Below are positions 43,030-55,888 of a stretch of 64,000 nucleotides of DNA, in pieces. Within the stretch, counting starts at the first letter, position 1, and each line of letters begins with the position of its first letter. The stretch is from Anaeramoeba flamelloides. Lineage: Eukaryota; Metamonada; Anaeramoebidae. The notes under the pieces were generated by a model, which saw only the letters and a list, made by a program, of their open reading frames with translations, did not search any database and was not told where the DNA came from. The translations under genes and the position numbers were made by a program. Where the stretch lies: assembly GCA_027625915.1 (NCBI GenBank), contig JANTQA010000023.1:12152001-12216000 (forward strand), in the 5' to 3' direction.

Positions 43030-46000
43030 GTGCAACAATTTTAGAGTAAAAAATTTTTTCTCTTTTTCTTTTTTTTTTGTTATTCTCTATTGGCTTTTTT
43101 TCTCTTTTCTTTTATCAAATAATCTCAAATGGTTTCTTTTCGAAAACATTTTTTTAGAGTGAAGACTAAATTTAAATTGTATTGATCTCCAAAAATGGAT
43201 CAAAACCAAAGCAAATACTCTTTATTTAAAAAAAAAAAATTTTTTTTTTCTGATTGTTTCAAAATAAAAATTATTATAGAAACATGTTAATTGCCAAAAA
43301 AAACAAACTGAAAAAAAAAACACATTTATAATATCTTTAATGGTATCTTTTTATACGTGTCATTATTTGGATAACCAATATGAAACCCGATTCATTTAAA
43401 TTTTTCAATTAGGAAATGAAAATTTTTATTTCAAGATCTGAAATATTTATTTCATGGTTAGTTGAACAGAACCCAAAGTTCTTCACATAATCAATTAGAA
43501 ATGATACTGTTTCGAAATTTAATTTAACTTCCTTATTGAACCTTGATCTAACGTTTTAAATACTATTATTTTCCCATTAAAAAATGAAAATTCTTGGTTA
43601 ACATTCCAAAATATTTTTCTAGTTTTTGGTTGAAGAAAATTCAAAGATCTTTACATCATGGTTTAGAAATGATATTTTTAGATAATAAACTAAACTTCCT
43701 TAGTAAACTCGAAGAAAAAATTTTTACTCTACTAATTTGATTGTAGCAGTAATAATTAATATTCATTTTGGAAATTGAAATAAAAATTTTCATTTATTAA
43801 TTAGATTATAACAGTATTACTAGAATTTGGCTATAACAGTATTTTTGTGGAAATAAAGAAGAAATAACAGAAATTTAATCTCTATTGTGTCAAAAAATTG
43901 AGACCTATCAAAAACGTGTGACTTTTTTTTTATTTTCGGTACTTTGTAAACACAAAGAGAAATCACACAAATTTCACAAATCAAAGACATAAACGGGATC
44001 ACAGAAACAACAGGAACCTTTAAAAACCTAATTTAAATTAATTAAATCCAGATTTCTTAAAATTAAATTTGTAATTGATAAAAACATTCAAATTTTTTCA
44101 CTTCCGTTATAAAAATATGTTTAACTTGAAATTTATAAATCTTAAATAATTTTCAAGATAAATTACTCTTATCTGTCTTTATGTCACAATTTAGGTATTC
44201 CAATTTAAGTCTGGAAATTATATAATTTTATTTTTTTTATTTATGAACAATGATTTGTCAATTTCTTACCGTATTCTTAATTCTTTAAGACTAAACCTTC
44301 TTAGGAAAGAATTATTCATTAGTCTAAAGAAAAATAAATAAATCCACCATTTTATCACAGAAAAAAATATCATTTAAAATTGAGAACAAAATTAAATAAT
44401 TTATAAATGATTCGAAAAGCATATCATGGTTTGTCAAAGGTGAAATTTCTTATTAGCAATATAAACTCCTTTTCAAAAACCTTGGCCCATTAAAAATCAA
44501 ATTTTGAAAATAAATATTTTTATAAATTGAAATTCTCTATGATAATAAAAAAATTACGATTTTAATATTCAGTTCTATACACTCGAAATATTTGTTTTTC
44601 ATATAAAAATTAAATAAAAAAAGTAAAAAATAAAAAAAAATTGGGACATTTATTATGAAATTTAGTTTCTTTTGAAAATCAGAGAAAAAATTTTTTTGCT
44701 AAATGAAATTACAGAATAATATTGAATTGGAGGGGCTTTAATATGAATATGAGTAAAAATTTGAATAGACAAATTTATCATGTTCATGTAAAAAAAAAAA
44801 AAAAAAAATGAGGTTATTATGAGTTGCAGCCGATATTCACTAATTTGTATTGTTTTCACTAATTTAAAGAGTTTTAATTAATTTATCAATTATTTCAGAA
44901 ATTATTTTGACCAACTGAAATAAATAAGATTTATTTTATTTAGAGTATTTTTAATCTTATTAAAAAATTTTAATAATAAAACAATTATTCCTTATTCTTA
45001 TTATTATTTTGGTGTTTATTGAATCTTAAAGTTGGTTTTTTAAGAATATAGTAAAGATAAAATTTTATTCAATTTTTTATTTTCTATTTTTTTATCGTCT
45101 TTATTGTATTTTAAAGTTTTTTTTTTTTTTTTAAGAATAAATAAAAATCAAAAATGTGTCTTTTTTTAAAACATCTTTTTGTTTGTTTATTGCTAATTGG
45201 TGGATTATCAACATTTTCTACAATTTTCAGAAATATTGAATAATCCTAATAAAAGTCAAAAATTGTGATAATCTACATATTAGTAAAAAATAAAATTCAT
45301 GTATTGTTTTATTGATTTGTTATTCATATTTTCGTGTTCGAGATAATCTCTAATTGGATATAATCATTTTTTATTACTCAATTTTTATTTTTAAAAATTT
45401 TCTTATTTAAAATGATCTTTACGTGTATTAAATTTCACTCAGAAAATCTAATTTTAATAAATTGATAAAACTTATTGATGTAGTTTTAATTAATGCACAG
45501 CGAAAAAAAAAAATATAAATGTTCAAAAATCATTTTTTTAAAATAAACTAAAATTCAAATTTTTTAGAAAATTAAGTTTAAAATACCTATAGTGACTGTT
45601 TATAGACGCTAATATCGAGATGCTCTTTGAATTAGAAGTTAAGAATTTAGTTACTTCAAATTTCTCGCTTTTACGGATAAATTTTTTTAAAACCATTTAA
45701 TTCTTAATAATAAACCAAAAATTCCAAAATTTTTAATACATTTAAAATCGTTAAAAGAATAACAATACTACATTTTTCTTCAATTTGGAAATAATTTTTA
45801 TTTTTGAAATTTTTTTATCATTTTTTAGTTTTTTGTTTACATTTCAGTTTTTTGAATTACGTAAACTGTATCGTTCGATCAAAAAATTTTTTTCGAATGA
45901 TTGATATTTGATTAAAGTTGAGTTCAATTAAATAACAATAGAAAATAAAATTAGTTTTATAGTGTCTAATGGGTATATTATCAAATTTCAAAATTGGTCA

Positions 46001-49000
46001 AATTGAAATTTTTTTGTATTTTTGAAGAGTTTCTTGATTATTTTCATGGTATGGAAGTTTTTAATGGTTGTTTATAATTGTGTGGGAGGAAAAATCAAAA
46101 ATATTATTTTGCGATTAGTAGTATTTTATAACTTAAAATGTAGAAAATCCAAAATTTTGAAATCATCAATACTAAATATTACTAAAAATTTGTTCGAACC
46201 CCAATTTTAACCACCAAAGTTAAATGGAAATTCTTTTCCCCTTAAAACAAGTTACAAAATTCTAATTGGTATTCTTAATTATTTTTATTCAAAATCCTGT
46301 ACAAGATTCTCTATCATACCATCCAAACATACCAAAACCTACTCTAACTTACTTTAACCTACCTGAAAAGGGGTTTTTTATCCCCTTAGAGTCAATATAT
46401 TTCAATGAAATTGACTATTTTGAAAAAAATGAGAATTTGACCAATTTAGAAATTTGACCAAATTTCAAAAATAATAGTTTTCCAGTGTCTAATCATTTGA
46501 TCGATCAATAATTGTTGGTTAAATTTCAACAAATATACCAATACTTTTTTTTTGTGATGCTCTATCCAAAATTTTTAAAAAATTAACTTGGGTTTTAAAA
46601 TACTTCTAATGACTATGCCTAGGCACTTTTTAGATTGGAATTTATGGATTTGAAGATACAATTTTGGTCACTTCAAAATTCTCTCATTAACAGAATAAGT
46701 TCTTTTTGACATTTAACCTTTAACAATAAATCCTCTATCCAAAATTTTTGACACAGAATTTATTTATTTTGATTGATAATTATTTATCTTTTGTTTTGTG
46801 GTATTTAAATTATTAAAAAATTTTTAGCATTTCAATTAGCTTGCAGTTCTAATTTAACATTTTCTTATAGAATTTATTTAATAGTTTTTTTTTTTTCAAA
46901 AATTGAATTTCTGTTTGTTCCAAAATTTTTTAATTAGGGTTTAGTTATAATTTAAAGATTTTTTCATAATTTTTTGCAATTCATAATTACCAAAATGAAC
47001 ATTTTTTTGTTTCTTTTTCTTGTATTATTGAATTTTGTCAATGAAAATATGAGAGACAATAATATTTTTATAGAGAAGGGTTTGGTAATTAGGTTTTCAA
47101 GTTATTGAGATAATTACTCAAACAATATTTTCAAAAAATTATTAAAAGATCTATTAAAGAAAACTCTTTTTCAGTCAACGGGTCCTGGTTTTATTGAATA
47201 AATAGAAAAAAAATATATGAGTTTTATTCTGTATTCTTTTTAAAATAAATTTCAATTTTTAGATCTGATCGTTTTTTTTTATATTTAATTTATTTTTTTA
47301 GTTTTTTGCTTTTTTCTTTTTTATTTTTTTTTTAAAAAAGGAAATTTGAAAAAAAAATCCGTTTGAAACTCCATATTAAAATTTAGAAAATTGAATTTAT
47401 GTAATTTCTTTCAACATGAATACATTTAAAATTAAAAAATCTTATTATTTTAACCATTTTAATTTTTCCAAAAAAATCGAGAAATTTTGCATCACAAGAT
47501 CTTTCAAATGAAATGATCCTATTTTTTATTTTTACATTTTATTTTTTTGAATATTTTTGATTTGTTCAGGTATTTCTATTATGATTATCGACTCTAATAC
47601 GAAGTATATTATTTCTCTTATTTCTAAACAATCCTATGTTGATTTATTCTTAAAAATAAAATCTAATTTTTCATTTTTGTCTCGGTCATATTTTAGTGAA
47701 ATGTGGTTTATAATAACAGAATTTTGTACTTTTTTTAAACATTTATTTTTTTAATTTTCGTTTTATTATAAACTTTACCCAAAAAATGTTATTTTAAATA
47801 TAAAAGTAACTATTATATAAAAACTCTATTTAATAATTTATTATAGAAATTTCTAAAAAGGTTAATTAAAAAACAAAAAAAAAAAAAAAAAAAAAGTACA
47901 GCATACCTTTTTTTACTTTAATGAGTACTTTAACCTTAAAAAAATGAGATAGAGGGGGGGAGAAATATAATTCTATTAATTATTTATATTTATAATTAAA
48001 ACTTGTAAAAAAAAACTTCATTTTCTTTTCACTTAAAATAAATAATAAATAATAAATAATAAATAATATTAGAAATCTTAAAGTTGAGAAGGTTGAAATT
48101 TTAGAAGATATTTTACAGAAATATTCAAGATTTACCAGGACTGATCCACTTAGCGAAGAAGAGAAAAAAAGACAAAAAATCAGAGAAAAAGAAGTAGAAA
48201 TTATTGAAGAAGTGGAAAAAGAAAAGGGTGATAAGAAGAAGGAAAAAAATAAGGAAAAGGTCAAAGAAAAGGTCAAGGAAAAGAAAAAAGAAAAGGAAAA
48301 GGAAAAGGAAAAGAAAAAGAAAAAGGAAAAGGAAAAGGAAAAGGAAAAGGAAAAGGAAATAGTTGAAGAAAAGGAAAATAAAGTTGAAGAATCAAAAGGA
48401 AAAAAATTTGGATTAAAAATACGAGGAGGAGGTAAATTTTTAAGAAAAAAACTTATTCAAGGTGCAACAGTGGGTGGTGAGGTCATTAAAAAGGGTGGAG
48501 AAAAGTTGAAAACTAAGATGAAGAAAAATGAAAAAGAAGCAGAGATTTCTGAAACTACTAAAAAGAGGATGAAAAGGGCTAAAAAATATTCTGGTGTCGC
48601 AGTAAAAGTCTCTGGCACTGTTGTCAAGGGGGTAATGACAACCGCATCTGCTCTTGGCAAAGGCGCCCTTGAAATGGCAAAGGATACAAAATATGGGAAA
48701 AAGCTTAACGAAAAGTCAGAAAATAAAACTGTTCAGTCAACAAAAAATGTAGTAATTGGAACACTTGATGCTGGTTTAATAATTTTCGATGGTATCATCG
48801 AAGCAGGAAAGATCCTATTGGAATCCACAAGTGAGGCAACGGTTGATGTCGTAACACATAAATATGGCGAAGAGGCAGGTGAATTGGCAAAAGATGGTGG
48901 CGATATAACCCTGAACGTTTACAAAACTGGAGGGAAGGTGGTTAAAGTTACAAAAAAGGCAATCGTCAATACAATCGTTGAAAATGCAGGGGAGGAATGG

Positions 49001-49135
49001 GTCGAAGAAGAAAGGAAAAAAGATAAAATTGAAGAAAAAAAACGCAAAGAAGAAAGAGGTGAAAATAAAGAAGACGAAGAGGGGCTGGACACAGAGACTT
49101 TATTACTTGCTGGCTCTTTGCTTTCAAAAAAATAA
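42750..49135 (+). CDS. Senescence/spartin-domain protein, 3 exons
   Basis: Predicted 458-residue protein of the plant ERD7/spartin senescence-domain family, whose members bind lipids and, for spartin, act at lipid droplets. Exons are 42750-43029, 47570-47603 and 48073-49135, phases 1/2 and 2/1. Residues 1-104 resemble the segment before the domain in ERD7 proteins: AKLLLKLPSVQVYRIEKNSK, VKTVPTLRVAPLNYVLPL. Then come EILEDILQKYSRFTRTDPLS (matches the LDxVLxxYSxF motif), a Lys/Glu repeat (about 160-208), and the senescence domain (about 220-420) with GATVGGEVIKKGGEKLK, AKKYSGVAVKVSGTVVKGV and Ala/Gly-rich amphipathic stretches. The tail is again charged. The start codon is the first ATG after a stop-rich leader. 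Intron 1 (4540 nt) is giant. The middle exon is tiny, but family alignment and phase both require something like it. Confidence 0.82.
43563..43814 (+). mobile_element. TIR element D, copy 2 (MITE)
   Basis: 252 bp, TA-flanked. Ends are CTATTATTTTCCCATTAAAA and, complemented, CTGTTATAATCTAATTAATA. The interior matches D1 (ATATTTTTCTAGTTT, AATAATTAATATTCATTTTG). Confidence 0.82.
44455..44665 (+). repeat. Dispersed repeat N, copy 2
   Basis: Counterpart of 9600-9840 with the same landmark order. Ends are not defined. Confidence 0.58.
45700..46990 (+). repeat. Dispersed repeat P, copy 4, interrupted by repeat O
   Basis: 45720-45975 matches P1 and P3, and the P sequence resumes at about 46480 (GTGTCTAATCATTTGATCGA then TCAATAATTGTTGG). 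The 3' part 46740-46990 matches P1 3060-3320. The interruption is repeat O copy 2. Confidence 0.7.
45976..46470 (+). repeat. Repeat O, copy 2, nested in P4
   Basis: Inverted relative to O1. It is flanked by AGTTTTATAGTGTCTAAT on the left and AGTTTTCCAGTGTCTAAT on the right, an imperfect 18-bp direct repeat consistent with a target-site duplication. Ends carry partly inverted TTGGTCAAATT words. Confidence 0.7.
47570..47603 (+). CDS. Senescence-domain gene, 34-nt exon 2
   Basis: Between TTGTTCAG and GTATAT. It encodes GISIMIIDSNT with split codons on both sides. In relatives this place reads like YGLTIASKGQE. A longer reading using a later donor (after 47681) is also in phase but would insert a Phe/Ser-rich stretch not seen in the family. 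Confidence 0.6.
48073..49135 (+). CDS. Senescence-domain gene, exon 3
   Basis: Acceptor AATATTAG precedes 48073. It encodes NLKVEKVEILEDILQKYSRF, the Lys/Glu repeat, the senescence domain and the tail EEGLDTETLLLAGSLLSKK. The Lys/Glu repeat is a near-perfect AAGGAAAAGGAA-type tandem array at DNA level (about 48275-48355). Confidence 0.9.
48275..48355 (+). repeat. AAGGAA-type coding minisatellite
   Basis: Tandem 6-nt units of the form GAAAAG or GAAAAA give alternating Lys and Glu. Length is likely variable between alleles. It separates the N-terminal segment from the senescence domain. Confidence 0.9.
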
Positions 49136-49892
49136 ACTTTTCTACCAAAAAATCTTTGTGAAGAATCATTTTATTATTTTTGCTACTTGACATTATTTAA
49201 TTTATTTGATTATTTTTTTTTTTTTTCTTTTTGTTTTTTTTTTTTTATTATTTATTTGCTTCTTTTTATACTTTTCGTTTTTTCAATGATCGAATAATAT
49301 TTTTATTTAAAAAAAAAAAAAATAGTTTTATTCATTATAATTTTAGAATAATTCTCTTTAGGTATTAATTAACTATTTTTTATTTTCAAAAAGATACATC
49401 ATTTATTTCTCCCACTCAAATAAACTAATTTTTAATCATATTATTGAGATTTTGATCATAAGGTGGTTTATCACGATTTTAACACTAAATTCTTGATAAT
49501 ATTATAAAATTGCAATTAATCCAACTTTCTCGCGAAAAATAATAAAATCATTTTAATCAAGAAAATCGTGATAATCAGAAAAATTGTAAAAAATTGAAAA
49601 TTATTTTTATTATTTTTATTATTATTATTGAAGAAGTATAAATTACACTTATTAGTTATTCTTTAACTTAAATTTTCCTTTAGAAATTTTAATCTTACAA
49701 TCTTAGATTTTACCATTATTAATTAATGAAAATAATTCCATACGATTTTGATTTAAAATTACTTCATTAGGATTTTTTTCTTTTAATTTATTTTGTAATA
49801 TTTGTCTTTTATTTTTATTGGGAAGGAAATACCCATAACAAATGATCACTCCTTTTATGAAAATTATTTTTTTTGATAAAAAAAATTATTTC

Positions 49893-49896
<4 letters not shown>

Positions 49897-49928
<32 letters not shown>
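49897..49928. repeat. (AT)n microsatellite
   Basis: About sixteen AT units. Confidence 0.88.
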
Positions 49929-49930
<2 letters not shown>

Positions 49931-50989
49931 CCTAAAAGTTAAATTCCCAGTGTATATTACTATTAAATAAATGATAACTCTTTCAGAAATACTTTATTAA
50001 ACCTTTTTTCTGTCAAAATTGTACCATATTTTTTTCAAATATCAATTATTTTTTATAATGGAACTTTGGGGTCATTTACTATTTGTTGCAAAAAAAATCA
50101 AACAAAATTTTCATTCAGTTTCCAAAAAAAGATTTTTTTAAAAACCATAACTTTCAAAATTTTATATTCGTAAATCAGTTTTAATTATTAATTATTTTGA
50201 TTAGAATTCTTGGTACTTGATGCTTTTTTTATATTTTTGTGATGTATTTTTTTTTTCTAAAACCGTATGAAAATATTGATATGTTTATTATGTAATTAAC
50301 CGTAGGTATATGGTTGTATCGTGGATTGGAATTTTATTGGAAGAAAAAACGATAAAAAAAAAATAATAAATAAATAAAAAAAGATGGGTTTTATTCTCTG
50401 AGTAAGTGTATTTCAAACTCCTCTAAGGATCATTTACTTAAAAATAAAGGAATTATTTAATTCCATATACTTAAATAGTATCTTTATGGCTTTGAAAGAG
50501 CATTTTTCTTTTGTGTTTTATTATTTTACAAAAAATGGGTTTTTTTTTTTTTTTCAATATTTGTTGAAATAATTGTAATTTTCAGATTTTGTTTGTGGGT
50601 ATTTGAAATAATTGCGATTTTTTTTTTTTTAGGTTTTGAAGGTATCATATGTTTGTATGATAATTTTTTATTTTGTAATTACATGAGTTTGTAATCTTAT
50701 TGTAAGAATTTTTTTGAAAAAATAGACGCTTGATAAGATAATAAGAAAATTGAATCCAAATATTTTTTTTTTTCGTTTTTTTGATTCTAATTGTTTCAGA
50801 TTTTTTAAAATGTTCATTTTTCAAAATGTAAGTTCACTAAAGAAAAATAACTTGTAATAAAGTATTTTATTTTTAATAAATCTTAAATATTTAATTATTG
50901 CATGTATTTTTAACAATAAGCGTTACAATGATTAAAAAATAATTGTTTTCCCGCTACAAAAATCGGTATTTTCTAATAGAATACGTGAT

Positions 50990-52070
50990 TTTTTTTTTTC
51001 TTTTTATTATTCCAATGGAATATCCAAGTTATTACATAGTGGTATACCTGAGTTAAACTTAAATTTTGCAGCCGATTCCTTGATATTTTTAGTAATTTTT
51101 ATATTGGGGATGCAATTTGTTGAACATTTTTCGAACTTTTTTATGTTTTTATAAATTATTTGTTTTTATTTATAAATGGGATTAATATCGAGAAATTTAC
51201 TCTATTTTTTGAGTTTAATTTTTCAATATGATACTTTATTTTTAGATAATATTATAAATAATAGAACGTAGGAAATCAGTGTCATATTTAATTTGGGTTA
51301 ATTGTTGGTTTCTTTGATCATTTTACTGTTTAGTTCTTCTTTGAAAAAAAAAAACACGATTTTTATTTTGTAACAGAGATTAAACTTTTCGATATGTCTA
51401 TTTTGACAACAGTACTTTGGCAAAAAAAAAAATACAATTTAAGATTTTGATAATATTTATTTAATTTTTTTTTTCAATCACAAAGAAATTAGAAAACATA
51501 GTTTCTAGTATAAAACTTTATTTTATAGCTGAAAATTTTAGATGTTTCCAAAATTATTTTAAATTGAAATTTTAATCATTTAACTTGATTATTTGTGATT
51601 TAAATTGTAACCTAAATTTTAAAGGCGTTTAATTTTGAATTTAATGGTATTCAAAACATTAGTAAAAATATGAATATTGTAAAAAATATAGTTTTTATTA
51701 TTTTCAAGATAAATAAAGAGCTTCAGTGTAAATACCCAAATTTTGGTAATATTAAATATAATATCTGATTATTTTAATGGTCTAATAATAATTTTAATTA
51801 AAAAATCATTTGGAAAATACCAATCTTTCAAAGTTAAAAAAAAATAGTTCTCAAACCAATCTTGGAATTTAACAAACAATTTTATTTTGAAAATTACTTT
51901 GAGTTCAAAAATCAAAGCTGGTGTTTAGTTTGGTATAACCTAATTTTGGCCAAATGTATGGAAAGCTTTATTTATCTCGAAAATTGTTCAAACTTGATTT
52001 TTGACAATATTCCATATTTACACTATTGAAGGGAAAAAAACAAAAAATGAGTTGATACATTTACTAGTTT
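50990..52070 (+). repeat. Dispersed repeat M, copy 3
   Basis: Related to M1 and M2 (GATGCAATTTGTT, TTGGTTTCTTTGAT, TTTATTTTGTAAC). The TA at 51364-51365 is the second empty site for the A1 insertion. Part of 51880-52020 also resembles 28920-29590. Confidence 0.62.
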
Positions 52071-52079
52071 TGATGAATA

Positions 52080-52333
52080 CTATTATTTTCCAATTAAAAA
52101 AAGAAAATTTTTATTTCACATTCGAAAATATTTTTCTAATTTTTCAGAAATAAAAAAACATCAAGATCTTTATAAGTTCGATTAAAAATGTTATTTTAAG
52201 ACATTTAATGAAACTACCTTATTGAACTTTAAGACAAAATTTTTACTATGTTAATTAGATTGTAACGGTAATAATTAATATTTATTTGTAAACTTGGAAT
52301 AAAAATGTTCTTATATTAATGGGAAAAGCACAG
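52080..52333 (+). mobile_element. TIR element D, copy 3 (MITE)
   Basis: 254 bp, TA-flanked. Ends are CTATTATTTTCCAATTAAAA and, complemented, CTGTGCTTTTCCCATTAATA. It lies directly after repeat M3. Confidence 0.82.
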
Positions 52334-52739
52334 TATTCTAACAAATACCTACCGAAATATTTACATTTTTATTTTAGTAAAATCTAATGTGAAATCCTTA
52401 CTGGGTGGAGTGTAGGTTTTCAAAGTTTTTTTCAAGATTTTGAGATTATTAAATTTTATTCTTGGGTTATCTTCATATAGAAAAAAAATTATAATGTTTT
52501 TACATTCCAAAAATGATTTTTTTAAATTTAATCCCCAAAATTTTATCAATTTAAGATTAAAAAATGCAGGGTCTATTCGAAGTTTGTCATACTTGAAAGA
52601 TTTGAGTTGAAAAGGTGATTTTTTTTTACAAAAAAAAAAAAATTCTCAAAGTTTTGAATTTAGAATTTTGTTTCTGAATAGTAATCAACTAAAAAGGTAC
52701 TGAAAATGAGTTACCATTTTTTTATAACTCGTTGGATTT

Positions 52740-53390
52740 TTAATGTGTATATATAAAAAAAAATACTTTACCGTTAAATAAAGGGATCCAACAAATATTC
52801 CCTATAAACCCTTAAAATGGAAAATACTCTTAAATTTTTTCACAGCCTAAAAACATTTTTTGAACAACACAAAAGAAACTTTAGTATCAACACACTCTTT
52901 TTAACGATAAAATTGGAATTGTATTCTGGAAACAGTTTTTTTTTGAAAATACAAAATTCAAAAAATTGAAAATTTCTTTTGAGGAATAGTATTTGACCCA
53001 TTTTGTGTGAAAACAGTTGATATCTGAAACCCCTGTAACAATTCTGATCAGTACTAAATGGTATGAACTATGTGTGAGAAAAAGTCTTTGTAATGTCAAT
53101 TTCTAATGGTGTATAGGTACACATAATTTTGTAATCTTACATGTTTACAAAAAAAGTGGCCCAGTAATTTCTAATCGTATACTCACAAATCCTCAACACT
53201 TATCAAGCAAACTTAATTTAACTCCCCATCCTAGAAGAGAAATAAATTTAATCAAACCCAAGACACACCCTACCAATCCCAGTACAGTCATACTAAACCC
53301 ATTTATATCCCGGAATACACATACTCTTATCCTAACAAGAACTAACATATTGAAATATGTCCAAAAGGATTAAAAAAAAAAAAAACTCAG
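52740..53390 (-). repeat. Element-I-related segment
   Basis: Aligns with the complement of about 35140-35680: shared words include TTTTTTGAACAAC, AACAATTCTGATCA or its counterpart, CATAATTTTGTAATCTT, and a C-rich tract with CCTACCAAT- and CATACTAAACC-like words (counterpart around 35200-35330). Diverged; ends unknown. Confidence 0.6.
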
Positions 53391-55762
53391 TAAAGGGGTT
53401 TAAGGAAAAAATTTAAAAAAAATTATTCTCTCATAAATATTTACCTCTGAAACTTGTGGTATCTTAAAAGTTTTTCAAAGGGTGTTTTTAATTGGTTAAA
53501 AAATTTTCTATTATTTTGGATTTTCAATTATTTTCATTTCAAATTCAAACATCCTTTTTGGACTTGTAATCTGCATAATTTTGGCTATTACATTAATTTT
53601 TCAAAATCTTTGGGGAATTTTTGGGTATATATTCCATACTTAGATCTTGATTTTAACAAAAAGAAAAATGATCCAAAAACACACCTGATATTTATAAAAA
53701 TGAGAAGAGTTTGTCAAAGTGTGAAAATTTTACAATCATGGCAACCTAAGGACCAAAAAGGAAAGACTGGGCAAAAAATCCGAATTTGGAAAGTAAAATG
53801 TGGATTTTTGCCATACATTTTGCCAATTAATTATTATCTGAAATATAGAAGATCCTTTAACAAGAGCTAATACATTTGCTATATTGGTACTAATACTTTT
53901 GATTGCCAAATTAACAATATAAAATTTTCTTCCAACTTTACAAAAATTATTTCTCAAGTATCGAAGTAAAAATTAGACTCGATATGATATCCCAACCAGT
54001 CTTATTGTTATTTAAATTTTCCAATTTAGCATTGACGACTTTATGTCTTTATTTTAATTCTATCAGAAACTTTTTTTTTTTTTTTATAAAGCCTTATTGA
54101 AAAGTTAATTTTTTTTCTTTGGCTATCAACAGTTTATCATTTGTCATTTTGTAAAAGAATTAAAATTATAAAAAATTTATATTCAGGGTAAATAAAACAT
54201 TAACCAAGAATAAAGTCACTTAATAAAGGTGTTACCATACTTCCATTTCCAAACCACATTTTCACCAAAATCCTTCAGGTAAATTAGATTCTTTACCTTG
54301 TATTTGAAGTGTCAAAATCTCAAGGATGAACCAAAATTCCTTCCAAGTAGAAAATATTGTACTCTTGATAGATAGTTGACATTTTTTCCATTATTTAAAG
54401 AATAAGTGACTGTGGATGCTCAATTTGAAATTTGTACATTATTGTTGGATTATTTTAGGGTTACTGGAAATTTTCATTTTTGAGACAAAAATTTTAATTG
54501 TGAAAAATTTGCAAATGTAAAAAGAGAAACAATTGCAATTTTATTTTTTTAAGGGCAAAAATAAAGGTTTCCAAAATTCTTTGAAAAATACTGGTGATCC
54601 ATACCAAAAACACTGCGAATTGCAAAATAAATCCTATAAAATTTTCAATCAGCTTTCCATTAGCTTTGGAAAAAATAAAATGTCATCAATTAAAATAATT
54701 CACCAAAGATCACAAAACCAATAGACCGATTTAAGAAAGCAAAGGGTTTACAAATTAAATTATTCCAATTCTATATTGATCTGTAAACTATTTTGGAAAT
54801 GTCAAAAGAAAATTTTGCAAATTTTTTTTTTTTAAAAAAGAGTAAAAGATTAAATTCTTTTGTTTTTTGCAATCGATTTTTCAAATTTAGGGAGATCGGA
54901 TTAATATGTCCTTATTGCGAATTGTCATCTAAAGTTAATTAGTAAATCATAATTATTTGAAGACAAACCACAGGAATTCTAAGCGACAAAGAGCACTCTC
55001 AAAATCGAAGAAAGGTATCTGGTTTGATAAGAGTCTGTAATAATGGATAACTTTTTTAATTGTCAAACTACAAATTTTTTATGCAATAAATACTGTTCAG
55101 AAATCTCAGCAAAATCTGTTAATCTTTGATGTTTTAAAATTTATACTTATTTTCCATTTCGAAAATTTTTTTTGTAGTTACGATTAAAAATTATTTTATT
55201 GATAAAACCATGAAAATATAGAAACACTGTGTAACTTTTCAACACCATTCGTAAAGGGTTATTGGGAAAGTATTGTTTGACATTAAAAAACAGATAGATA
55301 TCACAAACGATTGCAAATTTTTAAAACTCAAAGGATATTTGACAAGAAAAAAAGAAAATATTTGATTTGGTTAATATTAAGATCAATATTTTCGAGACCT
55401 ACAGTTTATGTTCTTTCTTAGATCCCATAAATGAACTTTAAAGGTTCTTGAATATGGGAAAAAATTAGAAAATATTTCACTTCGTTTTAGTTTTCATTTT
55501 ATAATTGTGATAAGGTTTTGATCAACTTTCTCAGAAACCCATTACTAATCAGAAAATTTGACTGGTAAAAGAAGTGTGAATCTTTTTTAGTTCTAAAAAT
55601 TTTAGTGTTTTATGGGATAATTTGTCAAAATGCGTTTCTAAAAAAACAGAAGATACAAAAATTCAACAATGACTGTTTGAGTTGGCATTTCTGTTTCTGA
55701 TTAATACCTGAATCGTTTTCGCATTTTATATAGAATGTTATTTAAATAAAAATTTTTTATTA

Positions 55763-55888
55763 CAGCTGTTTTAGAAAAGTGTGTACCAAAACTTTTATTA
55801 GATATTGACTGAACTGATTAAAACAGATGAACTAGACAGTTTTAAGTCCTACTTACAAAACTTCGATTACACACTTTTTTAAAACAGC
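55763..55888. mobile_element. Small TA-flanked foldback
   Basis: 126 bp. Arms of about 40 bp begin CAGCTGTTTTAGAAAAGTGT on the left and, complemented from the right, AGCTGTTTTAAAAAAGTGTG. TA adjoins both ends. No coding capacity. Confidence 0.75.

Larger units (their letters stand above)
43030..47569 (+). other. Giant intron 1 of the senescence-domain gene (4540 nt)
   Basis: Holds element D2 (43563-43814), repeat N copy 2 (about 44455-44665), repeat P copy 4 (about 45700-46990) with repeat O copy 2 (about 45976-46470) inside it, and an A-like TIR remnant near 47165. No other exon was recognised. Confidence 0.68.

Noticed and set aside
47158-47300. Possible further A or B element (AACTCTTTTTCAGTCAACGG).
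   Set aside because: Only a left-end-like sequence is present; no matching right end was found, so I mention it as a remnant within the intron and do not call an element.
53454-53870. 138-codon plus-strand frame.
   Set aside because: It starts at a TTG, is Phe/Lys/Asn/Trp-rich without motif, and lies in repeat-derived DNA; random frames of this length are plausible at this base composition.
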